From Pelagibacterium luteolum (GTDB lineage: Bacteria > Pseudomonadota > Alphaproteobacteria > Rhizobiales > Devosiaceae), in assembly GCF_900100665.1 (NCBI RefSeq), contig NZ_FNCS01000003.1, positions 372,001 through 436,000 on the forward strand: a stretch of 64,000 nt of DNA. Direction: 5' to 3'. Below the pieces are notes generated by a model. The model was not told the DNA's origin, ran no database searches, and saw only the letters and a list, made by a program, of their open reading frames with translations. This document shows, piece by piece, positions 36,951 to 44,985 of the stretch. How positions within the stretch are numbered: the first letter of the stretch is position 1; the number at the start of each line of letters is the position of its first letter. The translations under genes and the position numbers were made by a program.

Positions 36951-38228
36951 ATGGCTATCGTCATGCTCGGGGTGATGCTGATCGGCTTCATCGTATCCAT
37001 TCCTATTGCCGTTTCGATCGGCCTGGCGGGCGCTGTTGGATTGCTGATGACCAACACCAACCTCCTGATACTGCCCAAGGAAATCTACACGGCTATCGAC
37101 AAGTTCCCCTTGGCGGCAATCCCGTTCTTCATACTTGCGGGTGCGATTATGGAGCGGGGAGGCATCTCCATCCGCCTTGTCAATTTCGCCAAATCATTGA
37201 TCGGCGGCGTGCAGGGCGGACTGGCTGCGACGTGCGTTCTGACCTGCATGATGTTCGCCGCTATCTCCGGTTCGTCGATCGCCACAACCTTCGCTATTGG
37301 CGCCATCTTGATACCTGCCCTGGTCCGCGACGGCTATCCTCGCCCCTACGCCGCAGCGTTGCAGGCGAGTTCAGCAGAACTGGGGGTGATCATTCCCCCG
37401 TCCATCCCATTGATTCTTTACGGGGTATCTGCGGAAGTCTCGATCGGCGAACTGTTTATCGGCGGCATCGGCCCAGGGATCTTCATCGGCGCCGTAATGA
37501 TGATCTTCGTGCTGCTTTACGCCCGTTGGAAAGGATACGGCAAGGTAGCCAGGGCCGACCGGCTCTCCATTACGCAGTCCGGTATCCAGGCACTGCCCGC
37601 TCTGTGCCTTCCCGTGGTGATCCTCGGTGGCATCTATAGCGGCATCACCACCCCCACCGAAGCCTCCGTTGTGGCGGTATTCGCCGCCTTGTTGATTGGC
37701 ATGTTCGTCTATCGCGAGATCAAGATTTCCGATCTCTTTTCCATCTTTCACAAGGCAGTCATGTCGACCGTGATGATCATGATCATCATCGCAACGGCGG
37801 GCCTGTTCAGCTACCTGATAACCCGGGCGGGCGTACCCAATGCCATCGGCTCGTATCTGAGGGATACATTGAGCGATCCGTTCATGTTCCTTCTGATCGT
37901 CAACATCGTGTTGCTCGTCATCGGGATGTTTGTTGAAACCAATTCCTCGATCCTGGTCCTGTCGCCCATCCTGGTCCCCGTTGCCATGTCCATGGGAATC
38001 GACCCTGTCCATTTCGGGCTGATCATGGTGGTGAACCTCGCGATCGGGATGGTGACACCGCCATTAGGGGTTAATGTCTACGCGGCCTGCACGGTGGGTA
38101 ACGTGAGATTCGACCAAGTCGTGCCAAGATTACTGCCGTTGATTGCGATGATGATCGGGTGCCTCATGGTGGTCACCTACGTGCCCGACATTACCCTGGC
38201 GCTGCGTGATATCGTTTATAACCGCTAG
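36951..38228 (+). CDS. dctM: TRAP transporter large permease DctM
   Basis: 425 residues, about 12 hydrophobic segments. DctM hallmarks: IPFFILAGAIMERGGIS, FAAISGSSIATTFAIGAI, the PSIPLILYGV run and the second-half VNLAIGMVTPPLGVNVY. It is the sodium-coupled transport subunit. The operon ends here; the following hairpin terminates the opposite strand. Confidence 0.96.
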   Translation: MAIVMLGVMLIGFIVSIPIAVSIGLAGAVGLLMTNTNLLILPKEIYTAIDKFPLAAIPFFILAGAIMERGGISIRLVNFAKSLIGGVQGGLAATCVLTCMMFAAISGSSIATTFAIGAILIPALVRDGYPRPYAAALQASSAELGVIIPPSIPLILYGVSAEVSIGELFIGGIGPGIFIGAVMMIFVLLYARWKGYGKVARADRLSITQSGIQALPALCLPVVILGGIYSGITTPTEASVVAVFAALLIGMFVYREIKISDLFSIFHKAVMSTVMIMIIIATAGLFSYLITRAGVPNAIGSYLRDTLSDPFMFLLIVNIVLLVIGMFVETNSSILVLSPILVPVAMSMGIDPVHFGLIMVVNLAIGMVTPPLGVNVYAACTVGNVRFDQVVPRLLPLIAMMIGCLMVVTYVPDITLALRDIVYNR

Positions 38229-38254
38229 GCTTCGAACACCCGCCACAAACCGAC

Positions 38255-38279
38255 AAAAAAGGGCGGCCATGGCCGCCCT
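38255..38279 (-). terminator. Intrinsic terminator of the FadR-type regulator gene
   Basis: AGGGCGGC-CATG-GCCGCCCT is a perfect 20-bp dyad; on the minus strand it is followed by six T. It lies 24 bases after the regulator stop. On the plus strand it may also slow transcription leaving dctM. Confidence 0.85.
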
Positions 38280-38302
38280 ATCTCCTTCAAATCACAAACT
38301 CT

Positions 38303-39127
38303 TTAGTGGTCGACAGGCTGTGCCTTACTAAAGAGATCGAGTGGCAGAGCGATCACAACAGGTTCTTCCGCCAAGCCAAACCGAGCGTTCTCGATGCTCT
38401 CCCGGATAACGTCCGACATCGCCAAGCATGCACCATGCGGATTGCCATCCTTGATGGCCGCCAACACAAGCGCATGGCGGTTGATCGATCGCTTGAACCG
38501 CTCGTCAGTATCGATCGGGGCACTAATGGCGAACGCATGCAGGATGCATGCCTCGATGATCGACGAGAAGGTCTGCATGAACGGATTGCCCGAGGCGATA
38601 AGCACCTCTTGATGGAACACCAGATCAGGCTCGGCGTAGGTCTTACGCGTATGATGGGGCTTGTCCATCAAGTTGAGCGCATATTGCATCCGCTCGATGT
38701 TGAGTGCCGTCCGACGAACGGCAGCCTGTGCAGCCGCCGCAGGCTCGAGCGCCTGACGGACCTCGAAAATCTTCCGCAGAAACCCGTTATCGACCCCGAG
38801 TTCGATCCGCCAGCTTAGCACCTGCGGATCATAGAGGTTCCAGTAGCTCTCGTTGAGAATGCGAGTGCCGATCTTGGTCTTGGAAACAAGCAGCCCTTTG
38901 GCCGCCAATGTCTTGATGGCTTCCCGCAAAGCTGTGCGGGAAACCGTATACTGATCGATCAGATCCCCTTCCGGCGGCAAAAGCGATCCGGGCGGGTACT
39001 CGCCACGCAGAATGCGCATCGCAATATCGCGCGTAATCAGGGCATGAGCGGACTTTATGGGGCCGGTCAGGAGCCTAGGCAGCACAGCGCTGTCATCGGC
39101 GTGAATATCTTTATGCATCACCATCAT
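38303..39127 (-). CDS. GntR-family regulator, FadR subfamily, of the sugar-acid cluster
   Basis: About 274 residues. Three consecutive ATGs occur; the one at 39127 has GGAGG 6 bases upstream and is chosen, with 39130 and 39124 also possible. The winged helix contains YPPGSLLPPEGDLIDQYTVSRTALREAI; the FCD domain follows (IFEVRQALEPAAAAQAA, DLVFHQEVLIASGNPFM, RHALVLAAIKDGN). It stands between the TRAP operon and a divergent Gfo/Idh oxidoreductase, and ATAGTAT-type dyads occur in its own upstream gap and before the aldolase and dctP, so it probably represses the cluster until a pathway sugar acid binds. Confidence 0.9.
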   Translation of the reverse strand: MMVMHKDIHADDSAVLPRLLTGPIKSAHALITRDIAMRILRGEYPPGSLLPPEGDLIDQYTVSRTALREAIKTLAAKGLLVSKTKIGTRILNESYWNLYDPQVLSWRIELGVDNGFLRKIFEVRQALEPAAAAQAAVRRTALNIERMQYALNLMDKPHHTRKTYAEPDLVFHQEVLIASGNPFMQTFSSIIEACILHAFAISAPIDTDERFKRSINRHALVLAAIKDGNPHGACLAMSDVIRESIENARFGLAEEPVVIALPLDLFSKAQPVDH

Positions 39128-39573
39128 CATTCTCCTCCAATCATGATGCGGCTTCAGCGAAGTGCCCTCCCAAGCACAGCGCTGTGTAACGACCGGCGAA
39201 GATGTCCGCCGCTCTGATCCGGCCTCCGTGTTCTGAAGTCGACTGGTGCAAGGAATAGTCAAAGCGGTGCAATTGCGCCGGCTCAAAAACGCCCATATGG
39301 GCGATATCTTGCATCGTAATCACCGGACGACAAATTTGCCCACCGTTTCAGTCACCGGTCAACTCTTTGCGAAATTATAGTATTATTCCCTCAGGCGCAC
39401 CGAGCAATCATGTCAGACAGGTGTTGATATCTGTCTGATAAAAGCGATAGTCTATTGCTGTCTTCACCCTCCCGCACGGCTCGCCATGCCCTCACATGCT
39501 CCATGACACCCGAAACGCTCGCCGATTTTTGCGTCGACGCGTGTCTCCCAATCCCTGACCAAGGACGCTGACT
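39128..39573. promoter_or_regulatory. 446-base regulatory gap with two dyads between regulator and oxidoreductase
   Basis: No gene is supported here. It contains AATTATAGTATTATT (39373-39387), a 15-bp palindrome with one mismatched pair and the ATAGTAT core. Further on, a perfect 8-bp inverted repeat TCAGACAG (39413-39420) and CTGTCTGA (39431-39438) has a 10-base spacer. A smaller dyad, GCGATAGTCTATTGC, is at 39444-39458. The divergent promoters of both genes must lie here. Confidence 0.6.
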
Positions 39574-40881
39574 TTGAAATACGCAATTGTTGGCACAGGC
39601 GCGCGCCATTCTATGTTCCGCGACGCCATAACCCAAATCCATGCAGCAACGGCCGAACTCGTCGCGCTAAGTGACATTAACGACCACCGGTTGGCGCTGT
39701 CAGCGCAAGAGGTTCCGGATCAGACCGGCAACGGCATCGCAACCTACAGGGCAGAGCAGTTCGAGCAGATGATTGCCGAGCAAAAGCCTGCCACCGTGAT
39801 CGTCACGGTGCCCGACTATCTCCATCACGAATATATCGTCGCTGCGATGCGGGCGGGTTGTAACGTGGTCACCGAAAAGCCCATGACCACTGATCTTTCA
39901 CGCCTCAAAGCCATCCTAGATGCGCAGCGAGAAACAGGAAAATCAGTCTCCGTCACCTTCAACTACCGCTACACACCGGCCCGCACCCAGATCAAGAAAA
40001 TCCTCCAGTCCGGTGCCATCGGAGACGTCACTGCCATCGATTTTTCCTGGCACCTCGATCGCGTTCACGGCGCCGACTATTTCCGCCGCTGGCACCGCTA
40101 CAAGGAGAATTCGGGCGGCTTGCTGGTTCACAAATCCACCCACCATTTCGACCTCGTCAATTGGTGGCTCGGCTCGGTCCCCGAGAGCATTTCGGCCCGC
40201 GGACAGCTCGCGTTCTATAAGCCTCGGATGGCCGACCAACTTGGCCTCTCCGCGCATGGCCCACGCTGTCATGACTGCCCGGTCGCCCCCGAATGCGATT
40301 TTCGCATGGACCTTGAAACCGACGACAAGCTGCGCAAACTCTATCTGGAGGCCGAAGACCATGATGGTTATCTGCGCGACAAATGTGTGTTTGCTGATGA
40401 CATCACCATCGAAGATACGATGCAGGTCTCGGTGCGCTACCGTAGCGGCGCCATGCTCAACTACACGCTATGCGCCTACAGCCCATGGGAAGGTCTGGAA
40501 ATCCGTTTCCATGGGACCAAAGGCGAATTAACCCACAAGCATGTGGAAGTGCACGGCGTTTTCGGTGGAAAGCGCGAGCGCCCGGTCGACGATGCGATGA
40601 CAACGACCGTGCATATCGCTGGCCAACAGCCAGAACCAATGGACGTCTGGGAAGGAACTGGCGACCATGGCGGAGCAGACCCGATCATGCTGGGCTATCT
40701 GCTCGACCCGAACGCCATGGAACCCGACCTCTACGGGCGATCCTCGACCCATGTTGATGGCGCATGGTCCATTCTCACAGGCATTGCAGCAAATCAGTCC
40801 ATTGCCTCCGGCGAGACTGTGCACATCGCCCAAATGCTGGAACAGAACAACATTGTGCTCAGAGAAGCGGAGCCACCCTGA
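39574..40881 (+). CDS. Gfo/Idh/MocA-family oxidoreductase with Cys-rich insertion
   Basis: 435 residues with a TTG start; AAGGA precedes it by about 10 bases and the Rossmann motif VGTGARHSMFRD follows immediately, so the start is well placed. The EKPMTTDLSRL motif (catalytic Lys) and the HLDRVHGADYFRRWHRYKE region are family-typical; HKSTHHFDLVNWWL carries the catalytic His. An insertion RCHDCPVAPECDF holds three Cys plus His, suggestive of a metal site. Such enzymes oxidise or reduce sugars, inositols and their acids with NAD(P). Divergent from the FadR-type regulator, so probably a member of the sugar-acid pathway. Confidence 0.88.
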   Translation: MKYAIVGTGARHSMFRDAITQIHAATAELVALSDINDHRLALSAQEVPDQTGNGIATYRAEQFEQMIAEQKPATVIVTVPDYLHHEYIVAAMRAGCNVVTEKPMTTDLSRLKAILDAQRETGKSVSVTFNYRYTPARTQIKKILQSGAIGDVTAIDFSWHLDRVHGADYFRRWHRYKENSGGLLVHKSTHHFDLVNWWLGSVPESISARGQLAFYKPRMADQLGLSAHGPRCHDCPVAPECDFRMDLETDDKLRKLYLEAEDHDGYLRDKCVFADDITIEDTMQVSVRYRSGAMLNYTLCAYSPWEGLEIRFHGTKGELTHKHVEVHGVFGGKRERPVDDAMTTTVHIAGQQPEPMDVWEGTGDHGGADPIMLGYLLDPNAMEPDLYGRSSTHVDGAWSILTGIAANQSIASGETVHIAQMLEQNNIVLREAEPP

Positions 40882-40926
40882 TCGCGCTCGGTTCGGCGGC
40901 TGGGGCGTCAGCGAATGGGCACTCTG

Positions 40927-40942
40927 TGCAAGTTAACTTGCA
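40927..40942 (+). promoter_or_regulatory. RpiR operator upstream of the regulator gene
   Basis: TGCAAGTTAACTTGCA, a perfect 16-bp palindrome, 60 bases before rpiR. The same arms recur before the transporter gene, which points to autoregulation plus control of the importer. A further half-site (CTTGCAAG) lies at 40955-40962. Confidence 0.72.
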
Positions 40943-41002
40943 GCAATAATTACTCTTGCAAGAAATCACGCACCGATCTAAACCTTTGAGCAGGAGGAAT
41001 TC

Positions 41003-41845
41003 ATGTCACTGCTCGAACGCGTCCAATCGGTGGCCGAAAGCTTGACCCGCGCTGAGCATTTGCTTGTGCGCGAAGTCATAGCGAAGCCGCGCGACGTGGC
41101 ACTTGGCACGGCATCGAGCTTGGCACATAGAATCGGCGTCCATGAAGCTACTGCATCCCGTCTCGCCAAGAAATTGGGTTTCGAGAGCTATGCTGGTTTC
41201 CGCGATGCGATCCGCGACGAATTCATCGTCAAGACAGACCCCGCGTTGCGCGTTCGAAACACCCTTGAGGCTGCACAAGGTGGCGATCTGCTGTCAGAAC
41301 TGATTGCGCGCGAGATAGAGGCGCTGGGCGCACTGCCCCGCTATCTCGACGCCGAGCGCATCGACTCTGCCGCGCAGACCCTGATCAAGGCGCGTCGCAT
41401 CTTTATCTTCGCGCGAGGCAACGCGGTCACGCTGGCGGTCATGCTGGAACGGCGTTTGCTGCGCATGGGCCGCGACGTGGAAATGCTTTCAGGCGACGGT
41501 CGCGACCTGGCCGAACAGGTTCTGCGCCTGGGCGAAGGCGACGCGCTGATTGCCTTTGCGTTCCGCCGTCAGCCACGCCATCTCGGTGCGCTATTGGAGC
41601 GGGCGCGCACAGTCGGCGCGCAATCTATGGCGATTTCCGGTTCGCTCGGCCCTGCACTTGCGCCTGCACCCGACATCCTGCTCTCGGCTCCGCGGTCAGG
41701 CTCCAATGACGGATTTCAAACCCTGACGGTGCCGATGGCAATAACCAACGCCCTGATCCTGACAATGGCGCAGAAGGATCAGGCTCAAACGCTCGAGCGC
41801 CTTGAGGCACTGGGCGAACTGATCAACGATTTCGAGTCGCGTTAA
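41003..41845 (+). CDS. RpiR-family transcriptional regulator (HTH plus SIS domain)
   Basis: 280 residues; AGGAGG stands just before the ATG. The N-terminal RpiR helix-turn-helix (VALGTASSLAHRIGVHEATASRLAKKLGF, residues ~32-60) is followed by a SIS domain (RRIFIFARGNAVTLAVMLERRL, GDALIAFAFRRQPRHL). SIS domains bind phosphorylated sugars, so the effector should be a sugar phosphate or similar phosphoester. Matching palindromes before this gene and before the following importer give its probable operators. Confidence 0.9.
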   Translation: MSLLERVQSVAESLTRAEHLLVREVIAKPRDVALGTASSLAHRIGVHEATASRLAKKLGFESYAGFRDAIRDEFIVKTDPALRVRNTLEAAQGGDLLSELIAREIEALGALPRYLDAERIDSAAQTLIKARRIFIFARGNAVTLAVMLERRLLRMGRDVEMLSGDGRDLAEQVLRLGEGDALIAFAFRRQPRHLGALLERARTVGAQSMAISGSLGPALAPAPDILLSAPRSGSNDGFQTLTVPMAITNALILTMAQKDQAQTLERLEALGELINDFESR

Positions 41846-41856
41846 CGAAAATCAGT

Positions 41857-41873
41857 CAGGCGAAATTCGCCTG
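41857..41873 (+). other. Stem-loop after rpiR
   Basis: CAGGCGAA-A-TTCGCCTG is a perfect dyad 11 bases after the rpiR stop. A T tract is lacking, so it is at best a weak terminator or RNA end-stabilising hairpin. Confidence 0.35.
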
Positions 41874-41950
41874 TCGGCTCGGGAGCGGGCCAATGACCAG
41901 AGCGCACCACCAGACGGAGAGGAGGCCGTCGGATCAATGCGCCAACACCT

Positions 41951-41996
41951 TGCAAGCTAACTTGCATGTCACACCACTGTTGCAAATTCATGTGCA
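41951..41996 (+). promoter_or_regulatory. Two RpiR-type operators upstream of the importer
   Basis: TGCAAGCTAACTTGCA (41951-41966) has the same perfect TGCAAG/CTTGCA arms as the site before rpiR. TGCAAATTCATGTGCA (41981-41996) is a degenerate second copy 30 bases further on. The transporter start is at 42046, so the pair covers the expected core promoter. Confidence 0.65.
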
Positions 41997-42045
41997 ATTC
42001 TGAGTGCCAGCGAAGCTGCACTCACCCCAAGGAGGATGATCGAAA

Positions 42046-43167
42046 ATGAAACTCAAGACACTTCTCGCCACCACGGCCCTTGCGGGCTTTTTGGCTGCGC
42101 CTTCACTGGCTCAGGACCTTGACGCCATGTCCGCTGAGGAACTCCTGCCCCTTGCTCAGGAAGAAGGCACCGTGACCGTTTATTCCTTCACTAGCCGCAT
42201 CGCTGCCGTCGAGGCCGCGTTCGAGGCCGCTTATCCAGGCATCGACATGATCGGCTATGACGCAAGCTCTACCGAGCAGATCGCCCGTCTCCAGGCCGAA
42301 GCCGCCGCTGGCATCGCCACCGCAGACGTTATCTACATATCGGACGCGCCAGTGGTGCTGACCCAACTGCTCGATGCAGGTCTGATCGAGGCGTACGTAC
42401 CCCCGCGCGTCGACGGGCTGCTGTCCGACGAGTTCAAAAGCCCCCTGCTCTCTCAGCGTCTTTCGACCAAGGTCCTCATGTACAATGAGGAGGCCCATCC
42501 CGATGGCGCACCCGTCGACAATCTCTGGGCGCTGACAACGGAAGACTGGGCGGGCCGCGTCATCATGGTCGACCCGCTGCAGCGCGGTGATTATCTCGAC
42601 CTGATGGTCGAATTCGTTCTTCGTGCCGATGAAATGGCTGCTGCCTACGAGGCCCATTTTGGTGCCCCCATCGAGCTCGACGCGGGTGTAGACAATGCCG
42701 GACTGCAGTTCATCACAGACTTGTTTGAAAACGACCTCGTGCTCGTCTCCTCGACCGATGACGTCAATGCGGCAATCGGGTCCATCGGCCAATCCAATCC
42801 GCCCATCGGCTTCACGTCCTATTCCGATCGTCGCGACAACGAGGACGAAGGCTGGGCCCTTCAGGTGGCCAATGAAGTCGAACCGTCCAACGGCATCGTT
42901 TTCCCGGCCCTTCTGGCCCTCTCCACCAACACCCAGAACCCCGCTGCCGCCCGCCTTGCCATCGACTTCCTGATGGGTGACGACAGCGAAACTGGCGGCG
43001 CGGGATTTGCGCCCTTCTATGTGGCCGGCGATTGGGCAACCCGCAGCGATATCGCTCCGCACCCCGATGCCGTCCCTCTCGAGGACTTCATCGGCTGGAG
43101 CATCGATCCGGTTGCGACGGCTGAGATCCGCCAAGAGATCGCCGACCAGATCCTGATCCTGCAGTAG
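42046..43167 (+). CDS. ABC transporter substrate-binding protein, Fbp/Afu type
   Basis: 373 residues with a signal peptide (TLLATTALAGFLAAPSLAQ) and GGAGG upstream of the ATG. Type II binding-protein fold of the iron/AfuA group: GTVTVYSFTSRIAAVEAAFE, VIYISDAPVVLTQLLDAG, STKVLMYNEEAHPDG, WAGRVIMVDPLQRGDYLD. The tyrosines that bind ferric iron in FbpA (paired YY near the C-terminus) are not seen; AfuA relatives bind hexose or heptose phosphates instead. With an RpiR regulator and a phosphatase in the same cluster, a phosphorylated ligand is more plausible than iron (inference). Confidence 0.87.
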   Translation: MKLKTLLATTALAGFLAAPSLAQDLDAMSAEELLPLAQEEGTVTVYSFTSRIAAVEAAFEAAYPGIDMIGYDASSTEQIARLQAEAAAGIATADVIYISDAPVVLTQLLDAGLIEAYVPPRVDGLLSDEFKSPLLSQRLSTKVLMYNEEAHPDGAPVDNLWALTTEDWAGRVIMVDPLQRGDYLDLMVEFVLRADEMAAAYEAHFGAPIELDAGVDNAGLQFITDLFENDLVLVSSTDDVNAAIGSIGQSNPPIGFTSYSDRRDNEDEGWALQVANEVEPSNGIVFPALLALSTNTQNPAAARLAIDFLMGDDSETGGAGFAPFYVAGDWATRSDIAPHPDAVPLEDFIGWSIDPVATAEIRQEIADQILILQ

Positions 43168-43183
43168 GCAATAAGCACTTCTC

Positions 43184-43207
43184 GCCCGGCGGCCAGTGTC
43201 GCCGGGC
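43184..43207 (+). other. Intercistronic stem-loop after the binding-protein gene
   Basis: GCCCGGCG and CGCCGGGC form a perfect 8-bp GC-rich stem with an 8-base loop. No T tract. As after dctP, it likely stabilises the abundant binding-protein mRNA. Confidence 0.6.
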
Positions 43208-43229
43208 CTCCACGAAGAGATCCTTCATC

Positions 43230-44978
43230 ATGGCTAGCATTTCCCCATCGGCAGGACAAAAGCGGCGCTTCTCGCTGCCCCAGGGCCTTCCCCTAAAGAT
43301 CGGCGTCCTCATCGCTATCGGCCTGCTCATCGCAGCACCGCTTCTGCGCATTCTGTTCGAGACGCTGGCCCCAAATTCGATCTCGGCCTGGAATGATGTC
43401 GTCCTCAGCCCGCTATCGCGTAACCTGCTGTGGATTCCGCTCGGCAATACGATGATCCTCGGCCTCGGCGTCGCCACCGGTTGCGTTCTGATCGGCGGGT
43501 TCCTCGCATGGCTGGTCGTGATGACCGACATCCCCTTCCGTCGCACCATCGGCCTGATGGCCACCCTTCCCTTCATGATACCGTCCTTTGCCACGGCACT
43601 CGCATGGGGATCGCTGTTCCGCAATGGACGTGTCGGCGGCCAGACAGGATTTCTCGAAGGCTTGGGCCTTTCTATTCCGGACTGGCTGAGCTGGGGCATG
43701 ACTCCCACGCTCATTGTCCTCACGGCGCACTACTACTCCCTCGCATTCACCGTCATCGCCGCAGCGCTCGCCACCATCAATTCGGATCTTGTCGAAGCTG
43801 CCCAGATGACCGGGGCAAAGCGTGGCCGCATCTTTATGGGCATCATCCTGCCCGTCGCCCTACCGGCGATCGTCTCTGGCGCGTCCCTCACGTTCGCCGG
43901 TGCCGTCTCGAACTTCGCAGCACCCGCCTTGCTCGGCCTGCCAGTGCGCATGCAGACCATGGCCACGCGCCTCTTCGGAATGATCGAAATCGGCCAGTCC
44001 GCACGCGGCTATGTCATCGCTATCCTTTTGATTGCCGTCTCCGCCCTGTTCCTGTGGTTCGGCAACAAGATCATCTCGGGGCGCCGTTCTTATGCAACGA
44101 TCACCGGCAAGGGCGGCCGCGCCAAGCGCTTCACCCTCGGCACGGCCAAATATCCGCTCTTTGCTGCGGCAGCGCTCATCTGTCTTTTGACAACCGTTGT
44201 ACCGGTCGTCATCCTCATCGCCTCCTCGGTCGCCCCCAGTTCGTCGGCGCTCTTTTCGAACTGGACGCTGCACTACTGGATCGGCGCCTCCACCCCGACA
44301 ATCGCCCAGGGTCAGGCCGGCGTCTTCTACAACCCGTTCATTGTCTCAGCCACGACAACAACCATCAGCCTTGGCCTCGTCGTCGCCGTCACCGGCTCTA
44401 TCCTCGGCCTTATGATCGCCTTCACGCTGGCTCGTTACCGCACTGGTTTCCTCTCGGGCACGATCAATCAGCTATCCTTCCTGCCCCTGCTTGTCCCCGG
44501 CATTGCCTTCGGCGCCGCCTATATCGCGCTATTCGGTGCCCCCATGGGCCCCTTCCCGGCGCTCTATGGCACCTTCGCGCTGCTGGTGATCGCCGGCACG
44601 GCCTACCTGGTGCCCTTCGCAGTTCAGACCGGTCGCGCCGTGATCCAACAGGTATCTGGTGATCTCGATGAAAGCGCTCGCCTCACCGGTGCAGGATTTT
44701 TCCGCCGCATGACTGCAATCACGGTCCCACTGGCCAGTCGCGGGATCGCGGCCGGTGCGCTCATCATCTTCGTGAAAATCGTGCGAGACCTTTCACTCGT
44801 CGTGCTGCTTTTCACACCCACGACCCCGGTCCTCTCCGTGCTCGCCTACCGCTACGCCTCGGAAGGTTTCACCCAGTTCGCCAACGCGATCACCGTCGTC
44901 ATTCTCGTCATTTCCATCGCAGCGACCCTGCTGGCCAACCGCCTGCAGACCAAGTCCCAGCCCTGGCTCAAAAACTAG
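43230..44978 (+). CDS. ABC transporter permease, fused two-domain (FbpB/AfuB type)
   Basis: 582 residues with about 12 hydrophobic segments arranged as two copies of the binding-protein-dependent permease domain. EAA-like loops are seen in both halves (DLVEAAQMTGAKRGRIFMGI and DLDESARLTGAGFFRRM). This duplicated layout is typical of iron- and Afu-type permeases. It is followed by the ATPase gene after 7 bases. Confidence 0.93.
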   Translation: MASISPSAGQKRRFSLPQGLPLKIGVLIAIGLLIAAPLLRILFETLAPNSISAWNDVVLSPLSRNLLWIPLGNTMILGLGVATGCVLIGGFLAWLVVMTDIPFRRTIGLMATLPFMIPSFATALAWGSLFRNGRVGGQTGFLEGLGLSIPDWLSWGMTPTLIVLTAHYYSLAFTVIAAALATINSDLVEAAQMTGAKRGRIFMGIILPVALPAIVSGASLTFAGAVSNFAAPALLGLPVRMQTMATRLFGMIEIGQSARGYVIAILLIAVSALFLWFGNKIISGRRSYATITGKGGRAKRFTLGTAKYPLFAAAALICLLTTVVPVVILIASSVAPSSSALFSNWTLHYWIGASTPTIAQGQAGVFYNPFIVSATTTTISLGLVVAVTGSILGLMIAFTLARYRTGFLSGTINQLSFLPLLVPGIAFGAAYIALFGAPMGPFPALYGTFALLVIAGTAYLVPFAVQTGRAVIQQVSGDLDESARLTGAGFFRRMTAITVPLASRGIAAGALIIFVKIVRDLSLVVLLFTPTTPVLSVLAYRYASEGFTQFANAITVVILVISIAATLLANRLQTKSQPWLKN

Positions 44979-44985
44979 GCCACCC

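Noticed and set aside
42103-43134. 343-codon open frame antisense to the Fbp/Afu binding-protein gene
   Set aside because: No recognisable protein features; the sense gene has signal peptide, ribosome site and family motifs.
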